Source: Verrucomicrobiota bacterium (GTDB lineage Bacteria; Verrucomicrobiota; Verrucomicrobiia; Opitutales; Seribacteraceae). Taken from it: a DNA stretch of 5,197 bases. The notes beneath the pieces were generated by a model, which saw only the letters and a program-made list of their open reading frames with translations, had not been told where the DNA came from and did no database searches. The position numbers and the translations under genes were made by a program. Where the stretch lies: assembly GCA_030830145.1 (NCBI GenBank), contig JAURNO010000152.1, forward strand, positions 1-5,197, in the 5' to 3' direction. This document shows positions 1 through 5,197 of this stretch, in pieces (within the stretch, counting starts at the first letter, position 1; the number at the start of each line of letters is the position of its first letter).

Positions 1-125
1 GTTTTGGCGAGTGCAGAGCTCTTGAACACATACAGAGTGTAGCATTTCTGACCTTTGGACTTGTCTATAAAATGATCTTTTCCTCTCTTGACGCAAAGAT
101 CAACGGATAATACACGAATTTTCAT
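1..125 (-). CDS. Possible 5' part of an unrecognised gene, cut by the left edge
   Basis: On the minus strand an ATG at 125-123 opens a frame without a stop for 41 codons to the window edge. It begins MKIRVLSVDLC and continues with a basic stretch (VKRGKDHF) and a YTLYVFKSSALAK segment. I recognise no family. Support is modest: the frame stays open in an A/T-rich region, it has the same orientation as the ferredoxin and glutaredoxin genes, and a weak promoter-like pair lies about 50-80 bp upstream. Against it, there is no Shine-Dalgarno sequence (though no gene in this window has one) and 41 open codons can occur by chance. The C-terminal part is outside the window, so length and function cannot be judged. 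Confidence 0.35.
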   Translation of the reverse strand, partial: MKIRVLSVDLCVKRGKDHFIDKSKGQKCYTLYVFKSSALAK

Positions 126-173
126 TGGATATGGGCAATGGCAAATGACTGGTAATTGAAACTAAAATTATCT

Positions 174-204
174 TGTATAGTGATTGTGGAATAAGTCAAA
201 TCAA
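174..204 (-). promoter_or_regulatory. Weak sigma70-like promoter candidate for the left-edge ORF
   Basis: Read on the minus strand, TTGATT (204-199) is followed after 19 bp by TATACA (179-174), and GATAAT (172-167) lies just beyond. An overlapping TTGACT (199-194) gives alternative spacings of 14 bp to TATACA or 21 bp to GATAAT. None has the ideal 17-bp spacing, so this is only a candidate. Its position, roughly 50 bp ahead of the ATG at 125, is what makes it worth listing. Confidence 0.2.
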
Positions 205-300
205 AGTTTTAAAAGGTTAACAAAGCTGTTGATCTGTTGCATATAAGGCTTGCCAGGGGCAGTCACGTTAGGCATACTGCTAAATGATCACAATGAGTGC

Positions 301-317
301 TTTCAACATAGTTGAAA
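301..317. repeat. Perfect 7-bp inverted repeat with 3-bp centre
   Basis: TTTCAAC (301-307) and GTTGAAA (311-317) are exact reverse complements around ATA, and an A run continues to 321. It lies between the ferredoxin stop and the left-edge ORF. The stem is A/T-rich, and on the minus strand the T run comes before the stem rather than after it, so it is not a standard intrinsic terminator. A protein-binding dyad or a chance palindrome are both possible. Confidence 0.4.
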
Positions 318-346
318 AAAAGGCGGGAGATTGTGATTATGTTCCC
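315..346 (-). terminator. Weak terminator candidate after the ferredoxin gene
   Basis: Read on the minus strand, about 20 nt after the ferredoxin stop, GGGA (346-343) can pair with TCCC (328-325) across a 14-nt loop. It is followed by GCC and then seven T (321-315). The T run is suitably placed for the grx-fdxA transcript, but a four-pair stem with a long loop is weak, so termination by Rho or further downstream is equally possible. Confidence 0.2.
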
Positions 347-366
347 TTCGGAAGTTCTAAAAAGTC

Positions 367-669
367 CTATTGATCAGCGTTTGAATCGACGCATTTGGGT
401 CCTTTAAGGGGGTCCATTTGACCAACGAGTTGTGGATGCTCTTCTGCCTTCTCGTTTAGTTCGATCCATTCTTGGAGTTCGTCGGGTACATCCATATCGG
501 GATAAATTGCCTCAACAGGGCATTCGTCCATGCAGGCATTGCAGTCAATACATGTCTCCGGGTTGATGTAAAGTCTGTCCGGCAATTCGTGGAAGGCGTC
601 GACGGGGCAAACGGCAACACAAGTGGTGTACTTGCAGTCGACGCATTTTTCGGTTACGACATAGGTCAT
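367..669 (-). CDS. fdxA: Seven-iron ferredoxin (3Fe-4S plus 4Fe-4S), FdxA type
   Basis: A soluble cytoplasmic low-potential electron carrier of 100 residues, close to the usual length for the family. The cysteine pattern fits Azotobacter vinelandii ferredoxin I. C9, C17 and C50 should hold the [3Fe-4S] cluster; C21 (before Pro22) with C40, C43 and C46 should hold the [4Fe-4S] cluster. C12 corresponds to the extra non-ligand cysteine, and Ala25 replaces the second free cysteine of the Azotobacter protein (Cys24 there). The C-terminal half (VPDELQEWIELNEKAEEHPQ, residues 61-80, then MDPL) is the typical FdxA extension, which separates it from short clostridial ferredoxins. C93 near the end is an extra cysteine. 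The start ATG at 669 gives the family N-terminus MTYVVTEKC. The gene begins 31 bp after the glutaredoxin stop, so the two are probably co-transcribed. No Shine-Dalgarno sequence precedes it. The electron partner is not visible here. Confidence 0.95.
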   Translation of the reverse strand: MTYVVTEKCVDCKYTTCVAVCPVDAFHELPDRLYINPETCIDCNACMDECPVEAIYPDMDVPDELQEWIELNEKAEEHPQLVGQMDPLKGPKCVDSNADQ

Positions 670-700
670 GATCTAATAATTTGTCTGGTTCTAGGTGGGT

Positions 701-1051
701 TTAGAAGAAGCGCACGGGAGAACTGTCATTGCCTTGGTTCGCTCGTTGTTCGTGCACTTCATCTGGGCAGGGAGAGTTGGTTGGGGCGCTTGCTTGTTTT
801 TCGGTCGATTCGACCAGTTTGTTGGAGAGCATGTAGTTTTCAACTTCTTCGCCGCTTACATCGGCAAGCATGATGCCATCCAATTCGACACACGGAGACA
901 ACGGTTGTCCCGATTTTTCAACCATTTCAGCATAAATTTGTTGATTGTTGATGATGTCGAGGTCTTCATAATCGAGTGAATATTTATCCATGATCGCACG
1001 TACTCCCATGCTCCAACCACAGTGTGGTTTAAGATAAGCTTTTATTTTCAT
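701..1051 (-). CDS. Glutaredoxin-like thiol-redox protein with CGWS active site
   Basis: A 116-residue cytoplasmic protein with a thioredoxin fold of the glutaredoxin type. The N-terminal strand MKIKAYLKPH leads into the active site C11-G-W-S14. The single active-site cysteine resembles monothiol glutaredoxins, although the usual CGFS becomes CGWS. The cis-proline is P53 (LSPCVELDG), unusually followed by C54, and the DVSGEEVENYM stretch (64-74) fits the glutathione-contacting end of the fold. After about residue 80 comes a polar, Ser/Gln/Asn-rich, probably disordered tail (to 116) that has a further cysteine (C95) and is not part of the family core. I chose the ATG at 1051. The frame stays open upstream to an ATG at 1198, but those 49 extra residues are not family-like and lie opposite the membrane gene. 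Its role is probably thiol reduction or handling of glutathionylated or iron-sulfur proteins; the ferredoxin gene 31 bp downstream fits that. Substrate unknown. Confidence 0.85.
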   Translation of the reverse strand: MKIKAYLKPHCGWSMGVRAIMDKYSLDYEDLDIINNQQIYAEMVEKSGQPLSPCVELDGIMLADVSGEEVENYMLSNKLVESTEKQASAPTNSPCPDEVHEQRANQGNDSSPVRFF

Positions 1052-1052
1052 C

Positions 1053-1970
1053 TTGGAATCAATACTAACAAATTCAAAAAATAGCAAACACAAGGATGGT
1101 TTTCGGTTTCGATTGAAAAAGAGTTTTTCACCGATCCTTTGCCTCAACGATGTAAGTTTGGACGCACCTCTTATCGCTGTTGTTTGGCAAGGACTCATTG
1201 CTGAAGTCTTTTCAGTTAGCCTTGAAATTCATCATCATTTGATACTTGGAACAGCCGTTTGGCTTAGTTACAGTGCAGATCGATTCGCCGAACCTTGCTT
1301 TGGTAAGGGCATTAGTTCAAGCCGACACCAAATTTTTAAGAAACACATAGCACCTTTTGTATTAATTTGGGTCGCCTTGTTTTCGGGAGCTTTTTTTTGG
1401 TCGTTTTCGATTCTACCTCTTGGTTGTTTATTATGGGGGATTCATTTGTTTGGTTTGTGTGTTACAAATTTTATCCTCTGTAGAAAGGAATCAAAAACCG
1501 GAACCCCATCTTCAGTTCCAAAGGAAATGAGAACAGCAGGAATTCTTGCCTTTGGTTGCCTTTTTTTTCCTGCATACGAAGCATCCCTTGACTTCGTAAG
1601 CTGGTTCGTTGCCTTCTTTCTCGTTTTTTATCTTTTGTTTATCAACTGCTTGAGTATAAGTCGTTGGGAACTGACTCTCGATTCCAAGAGAGGTTCCTTG
1701 ACCTTTTTGCAGCAAAGTCCGCGACTTCTTCAAATCTTTTCAAGTTCACAATATGTCGTAGTATTTATGTTGGTACTCTTGGCCTGCACGGGTACAGCGG
1801 ATTTTATAGGAGTTTTATTGTTTGTTCATTCCTTGGCGGTTTGTTTATTCGTGTTGTGCCTTGATCTAGTGCCCTTTCTAACCAAAAATGAAAAAAGAAT
1901 GATCATAGACCAGGGTTATTGGGTTTTACCTTTGTTTATTTTAGCGACTTCTCATGTCGATCTGTTTTGA
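1053..1970 (+). CDS. Polytopic membrane protein, possibly UbiA prenyltransferase-like
   Basis: A very hydrophobic protein of up to 305 residues with about eight or nine probable membrane segments (roughly 38-56, 61-75, 99-117, 120-143, 162-176, 182-200, 233-250, 252-276, 288-300). The polar spots within it suggest a function: W70-L-S-Y-S-A-D76-R77-F-A-E80 after the second segment, N198 with R204-W-E206 after the sixth, and an R282...D286...P293 stretch near the end. This spacing recalls UbiA-like integral prenyltransferases, whose acidic loop motifs bind prenyl diphosphate through magnesium, but the classic NDxxDxxxD is absent, so the assignment is tentative. The start is uncertain. TTG 1053 is the longest choice and lies one base from the divergent glutaredoxin ATG; TTG 1113 or TTG 1158 are alternatives, and no Shine-Dalgarno sequence picks one. 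The 3' end overlaps the methyltransferase by 17 bp, implying coupled translation and related work. Two T8 tracts lie inside the gene; the frame is intact. Confidence 0.85.
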   Translation: MESILTNSKNSKHKDGFRFRLKKSFSPILCLNDVSLDAPLIAVVWQGLIAEVFSVSLEIHHHLILGTAVWLSYSADRFAEPCFGKGISSSRHQIFKKHIAPFVLIWVALFSGAFFWSFSILPLGCLLWGIHLFGLCVTNFILCRKESKTGTPSSVPKEMRTAGILAFGCLFFPAYEASLDFVSWFVAFFLVFYLLFINCLSISRWELTLDSKRGSLTFLQQSPRLLQIFSSSQYVVVFMLVLLACTGTADFIGVLLFVHSLAVCLFVLCLDLVPFLTKNEKRMIIDQGYWVLPLFILATSHVDLF

Positions 1971-2616
1971 CAAAGTAGCAAGTTCTTACCTGTTTTTGGA
2001 AAAAGCTTTGTTCGGTTCAAGTCTTCAGCAAATGCGTTGCAGTCATTTAAGCCACATTGAAAATTCAAAAAAAATCCTTCTTATCGGAGAAGGGTGTGGT
2101 TTTTTTCTCCGAAAACTTCTCGAAGTTAATCAGGAAGCGATGATCACAGTTGTCGAACCTTCTGAAAGAATGGTCAAGCAAGCAAAATCGAGAGTACCCG
2201 ATCATGACCGCCAAAGAGTTTTATTTTGTAAGGTACCTTTCGAGGAGTTTTTACCTCAAGTGCAATTCAACGCTGCCTGCACTTGCTTCCTGTGGGATTG
2301 CTTTGAGGAAAATCAAATAATGAAATTGCTTCCGAAGGTATTGGACTGCTTGGAAAGTGGTGGGGTTTTTATCAATGTGGATTTTACCGAGACACGATCC
2401 AGCGAGGGGAGAAAATTTAAAATATCCCATTTTCTTTTATTGAGGATGTTATATGGTTTTTTCCGTTTCACTACAGGGATTGAGAGCACTCGTGTAACCG
2501 AAATAAAACCAATGGCGGAATCAAACGGTTTTTATGTTATGGACACTCGATGTCACGAAAAACTTCCTATTCTTAGTGAAGTTTTTCGAAGGAAAAATTT
2601 CGAAAGGTGTCCCTAA
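1954..2616 (+). CDS. Class I SAM-dependent methyltransferase
   Basis: A 220-residue soluble protein with a Rossmann-type SAM-binding core. An N-terminal lid helix ([17 protein letters not shown], 5-21) is followed by motif [17 protein letters not shown] (41-56), then the acidic end of strand 2 (VVEPSERM, 66-73; E68 should contact the SAM ribose), a later strand with CFLWDCF, and the [10 protein letters not shown] strand. Motif I has Cys48 where related proteins often have Asp and Phe50 in place of a basic residue, which could affect SAM binding or mark a subfamily. The ATG at 1954 keeps the lid intact and overlaps the membrane gene by 17 bp in another frame, so translation is probably coupled. 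The acceptor substrate cannot be read from the sequence. If the membrane partner is a prenyltransferase, a quinone- or lipid-like substrate is a reasonable inference. Codon use is A/T-rich like its upstream partner and unlike gltB. Confidence 0.9.
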   Translation: MSICFDKVASSYLFLEKALFGSSLQQMRCSHLSHIENSKKILLIGEGCGFFLRKLLEVNQEAMITVVEPSERMVKQAKSRVPDHDRQRVLFCKVPFEEFLPQVQFNAACTCFLWDCFEENQIMKLLPKVLDCLESGGVFINVDFTETRSSEGRKFKISHFLLLRMLYGFFRFTTGIESTRVTEIKPMAESNGFYVMDTRCHEKLPILSEVFRRKNFERCP

Positions 2617-2654
2617 AAGCCTTGACCGAAAAAACAGGTAGGGCAAAATGGTAC

Positions 2655-2680
2655 ATTCCCCTGTTTGCTGAGCGGGGAAT
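2655..2680 (+). repeat. 7-bp stem-loop upstream of gltB
   Basis: ATTCCCC (2655-2661) and GGGGAAT (2674-2680) pair perfectly around a 12-nt loop, in the gap between the methyltransferase stop (2616) and the gltB ATG (2718). No T run follows, so it is not a typical intrinsic terminator. It could be a leader hairpin, an operator for a dimeric regulator of gltB, or an attenuator. Its right arm lies between the two halves of the promoter candidate at 2665-2692. Confidence 0.45.
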
Positions 2681-2692
2681 TCAGAATATAAA
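2665..2692 (+). promoter_or_regulatory. Weak sigma70-like promoter candidate for gltB
   Basis: TTGCTG (2665-2670) is followed after 16 bp by TATAAA (2687-2692), which would start transcription near 2699, about 20 nt before the gltB ATG. The -10 half is fair and the -35 half is poor. It overlaps the stem-loop at 2655-2680, so a regulator binding there could block it. If gltB were instead read through from the methyltransferase, this pair would be chance. Confidence 0.2.
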
Positions 2693-2717
2693 AGATTTTA
2701 TACCTACAACACATTTG

Positions 2718-5197
2718 ATGACACCACCACATAAACAAGGTCTTTATGATCCCACCAACGAGCATGAAAATTGCGGGATGGGTTTCATTGTCGACATGAA
2801 GGGAAGAAAATCCCATGATATTGTTCGCGGGGCTCTTGAGATCTGCGTCAATCTTGATCACCGAGGAGGATGTGGGTGTGATCCGATTACCGGTGATGGA
2901 GCGGGTATTTTCATCCAACTTCCGGACAAGTTTTTGCGGCGTGAGGTAAAGGCCGAATTTTCAATAAATTTGCCTCCCGACGGTGATTATGGAGCTGGTT
3001 TTATCTATTTTTCCCAAAACGACGATGACCGCAGTCGCGAAAAACAAACAGTTGAGAAAGTACTCTCCGAGGAAGGCCTCTTAGTTTTGGCCTGGAGAAG
3101 AGTGCCTGTAAACAGCGGCATCCTCGGCAAAGCTTCTTCCGAATGTGAGCCCGTTATGGAGCAGGTGTTCGTTAGCCGCCCTGAGTATTGTGAACGCGGG
3201 TTGGAATTCGAACGCAAACTCTACCTCGCGAGACGCATCATGACTCATCGGTTGAGATACAGTGAAGACATCACTGGGAATGTGCCATTCTTCGTTAATT
3301 CCTTGTCGTCTAGAACAATCACCTACAAAGGCATGCTTACGACGGAGCAACTCGAGCAATATTTTCCTGACTTGAGTGACCCGGATATGGAGTCTGCCCT
3401 TGCGTTGACCCATTCAAGGTTTTCTACCAATACCTTTCCAAGTTGGCCGCGTGCCCAACCTTTCAGGTATCTTTGTCATAACGGTGAAATCAATACCGTT
3501 CGCGGCAATGAGAACTGGACTTATGCCCGCCAGTATCAATTGGCCAGCGAGGTCTTTGGAGACGATTTGGAAAAACTGCTTCCAATTATCAGAGAAGACG
3601 GTTCCGATTCTCAGAAGTTTGACAATTGTTTGGAGTTTCTCACGCTTTCAGGAAGAAGCCTTGCGCATTCCATGATGATGATGATTCCCGAGCCTTGGGA
3701 AAAGCATTCCGACATGGCTCAAGCCAAAAGGGATTTCTATGAATTTCATGCTTGTCTCATGGAACCTTGGGACGGTCCGGCCTCCATCGCTTTTTCCGAT
3801 GGCGTGCAGGTAGGTGCTGTTCTTGATCGGAATGGGTTGAGACCTTCCCGCTATTACGTTACGAGCGACGACAAGGTCATATTGGCTTCCGAGGTAGGCG
3901 TTCTGTCTTCGATCCCCTCATCAACCGTGGTAAAAAAGGGTCGACTCGAACCTGGCCGAATGTTCCTCGTTGACATGGAGAAAGGTCGTATAATCGATGA
4001 CTCTGAACTAAAGGAAGGAATTGCCGCTGAACAACCCTATGGTGATTGGCTCAAGACGTCTCTTTTGCAAGCTTCCGATCTTCCGCCTGTTTCCAATTAC
4101 GAAGCAGACGATTTCTTGGGTCTGCTTACTCGTCAGAAAGCGTTTGGATACACCTTTGAAGATATGCGTTTTCTTCTTGGCCCAAGTGCTCAATCCGGCA
4201 AGCAACCTTTGGGTTCCATGGGGAATGATTCACCTTTGGCGGTGCTTTCTGAAAAATCACAGTCTCTGTACAATTATTTCAAGCAATTATTTGCTCAGGT
4301 AACGAACCCTCCAATCGATCCGATCAGAGAGGAAATTGTTACTGCATCCGTAACCTTTCTTGGTTCCGAAGGTAACTTGACCAGCCCCAGTCAGGCGAGT
4401 TGCCGTATGATAAAGTACGAATCTCCTCTTGTAGCGGATGGTGTCGTTCGGCAACTAGAAGGTGCTTTGCCGGAAGGGTTTCTCGTCAAGAAACTACCCA
4501 TTCTATTTGACCCCGACCCCGATTCCCAAGATGGAGACGATTTGAAGTCGGCTCTAGATTCTCTTTTCGAAGAAGCTGACTTGGCGATAGAGGGCGGAAC
4601 GAACGTAATCATCCTTTCCGACCGCAATCTTACTGAGAAAAAAGCTCCGATGCCTGCTCTCTTGGCATGTTCTGGGCTTCATCATCATCTTATCAGGCGC
4701 GGCACCAGAACGAGGGTGTCCATTGTTCTGGAAAGTGGAGAGCCAAGAGAAGTTCAGCATTTTGCCCTTTTGATCGGTTATGGCGTTGACCTGATCAACC
4801 CCTACCTTGCCCTCGAATCAGTCAGGCACATGATCCATAGCGGAGACCTTGACCAGGACCCCGAGGCGGCCTGCCAAAATTTCCTCAAGGCCAATTTGAA
4901 CGGAGTGATCAAAACCATGTCCAAGATGGGCATATCCACCATTGCTTCATATCGTGGAGCTCAAATTTTCGAAGCTATTGGTCTTAACCAGTCTGTTATA
5001 GACGAGTTTTTCTGCAAAACTGCGTCTCGCGTTGAAGGAGTTGGTATTGATACTCTGGCCTCGGAGGCGCGTCACCGTCACCAATTCGCTTTTTCTCCAC
5101 GACCTGACGAGAAGGCGTTACCTCTTGATGCCGGAGGTGTTTATCAGTGGCGGGCAAACGGTGAGAAGCATTTGTTCAACCCCACCACAATCCACAA
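2718..5197 (+). CDS. gltB: Glutamate synthase large (alpha) subunit, 3' end beyond window
   Basis: The large subunit of glutamate synthase, which moves the amide nitrogen of glutamine to 2-oxoglutarate and gives two glutamates. 826 codons are present of an expected 1,500 or so. The class II amidotransferase domain starts at Cys19 in NCGMGF, the catalytic N-terminal nucleophile freed when the first 18 residues are removed. Supporting motifs are [17 protein letters not shown] (48-64), [13 protein letters not shown] (231-243), HNGEINT (254-260) and [10 protein letters not shown] (370-379). The central domain follows, with [10 protein letters not shown] (530-539), GSEGNL (549-554) and [14 protein letters not shown] (687-700). 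The FMN synthase part begins around [19 protein letters not shown] (735-753). The frame is unbroken to the edge. The iron-sulfur and C-terminal beta-helix domains lie outside, so the electron donor (NADPH through GltD, or ferredoxin) cannot be told. I chose ATG 2718; the frame is also open upstream to GTG 2607, overlapping the methyltransferase end. The gene is less A/T-rich than the two before it. Confidence 0.97.
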   Translation, partial: MTPPHKQGLYDPTNEHENCGMGFIVDMKGRKSHDIVRGALEICVNLDHRGGCGCDPITGDGAGIFIQLPDKFLRREVKAEFSINLPPDGDYGAGFIYFSQNDDDRSREKQTVEKVLSEEGLLVLAWRRVPVNSGILGKASSECEPVMEQVFVSRPEYCERGLEFERKLYLARRIMTHRLRYSEDITGNVPFFVNSLSSRTITYKGMLTTEQLEQYFPDLSDPDMESALALTHSRFSTNTFPSWPRAQPFRYLCHNGEINTVRGNENWTYARQYQLASEVFGDDLEKLLPIIREDGSDSQKFDNCLEFLTLSGRSLAHSMMMMIPEPWEKHSDMAQAKRDFYEFHACLMEPWDGPASIAFSDGVQVGAVLDRNGLRPSRYYVTSDDKVILASEVGVLSSIPSSTVVKKGRLEPGRMFLVDMEKGRIIDDSELKEGIAAEQPYGDWLKTSLLQASDLPPVSNYEADDFLGLLTRQKAFGYTFEDMRFLLGPSAQSGKQPLGSMGNDSPLAVLSEKSQSLYNYFKQLFAQVTNPPIDPIREEIVTASVTFLGSEGNLTSPSQASCRMIKYESPLVADGVVRQLEGALPEGFLVKKLPILFDPDPDSQDGDDLKSALDSLFEEADLAIEGGTNVIILSDRNLTEKKAPMPALLACSGLHHHLIRRGTRTRVSIVLESGEPREVQHFALLIGYGVDLINPYLALESVRHMIHSGDLDQDPEAACQNFLKANLNGVIKTMSKMGISTIASYRGAQIFEAIGLNQSVIDEFFCKTASRVEGVGIDTLASEARHRHQFAFSPRPDEKALPLDAGGVYQWRANGEKHLFNPTTIH

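Larger units (their letters stand above)
126..366. other. Non-coding stretch between the left-edge ORF and the ferredoxin gene
   Basis: About 240 bp with no convincing reading frame on either strand. It holds a promoter-like pair facing left (174-204), a perfect 7-bp dyad with a three-base centre (301-317), an A7 run (315-321, T7 on the minus strand) downstream of the ferredoxin stop, and a tiny TGCC/GGCA repeat at 251-261. I see no tRNA cloverleaf, no recognisable riboswitch and no repeat array. Its likely role is the 3' end of the redox operon plus the upstream region of the gene at the left edge. Confidence 0.6.

Noticed and set aside
251..261. TGCC-AGG-GGCA hairpin
   Set aside because: Only four base pairs with a three-base loop, no T run and no position relative to a gene that would give it meaning.
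472..979. Plus-strand open frames opposite the ferredoxin and glutaredoxin genes
   Set aside because: They are antisense to two genes with clear family motifs, and their translations show no recognisable domain.
1052..1198. 49-residue N-terminal extension of the glutaredoxin
   Set aside because: Glutaredoxins begin at the first beta strand, which matches the ATG at 1051. The extension has no family resemblance and lies opposite the membrane protein gene.
1391..1568. Frameshift in the membrane gene at the T8 tracts
   Set aside because: The reading frame continues with hydrophobic membrane segments on both sides of each tract to the natural stop overlapping the next gene.
2649..2669. Sigma54 promoter before gltB (TGGTAC ... 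TTTGCT)
   Set aside because: The GG and GC elements are separated by 15 bp; sigma54 promoters need 10 bp between them.
2613..3413. Minus-strand open frames opposite the start of gltB (2613-2918, 3005-3217, 3081-3413)
   Set aside because: They lie largely opposite gltB, whose plus-strand translation matches glutamate synthase throughout; their own translations show no family features.
1..5197. CRISPR array, mobile element, tRNA, rRNA or prophage genes
   Set aside because: I saw no regularly spaced repeats, transposase or integrase motifs, terminal inverted repeats or cloverleaf structure on either strand.

Overview
The window comes from a bacterial chromosome and holds five recognisable genes plus one fragment cut by the left edge. 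All sit in ordinary, mostly single-gene or two-gene units; there is no sign of a phage, insertion sequence, CRISPR array, tRNA or rRNA. The source is probably an environmental bacterium. A PVC-group (Verrucomicrobia-like) origin is my best guess, from the look of the membrane protein and methyltransferase and from the general lack of Shine-Dalgarno sequences. No marker gene proves it.

Layout. Positions 1-125 (minus strand) may be the first 41 codons of an unrecognised gene that runs off the left edge. Positions 126-366 are non-coding, with a small perfect dyad and weak regulatory candidates. On the minus strand, a small glutaredoxin-like protein (701-1051) is followed 31 bp later by a seven-iron ferredoxin of the FdxA type (367-669), probably a two-gene redox operon. 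Divergent from it on the plus strand is a polytopic membrane protein (from about 1053 to 1970) that may be UbiA-like. It overlaps by 17 bp a class I SAM-dependent methyltransferase (1954-2616). After a 101-bp gap that contains a 7-bp stem-loop comes gltB, the large subunit of glutamate synthase (from 2718). It is cut by the right edge after 826 codons, just inside its FMN-binding synthase domain.

How they may work together. Ferredoxin and glutaredoxin are electron and thiol carriers. The membrane protein and methyltransferase look translationally coupled and could act on the same hydrophobic (isoprenoid or quinone-like) substrate, but this rests on resemblance and gene order only. GltB makes glutamate from 2-oxoglutarate and glutamine-derived ammonia. 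Whether it belongs to the same transcript as the methyltransferase is open.

Most worth a second look are the overlapping membrane protein/methyltransferase pair, the near-abutting divergent start codons at 1049-1055, the absence of Shine-Dalgarno sequences before every gene, and the undecided N-terminus of GltB.
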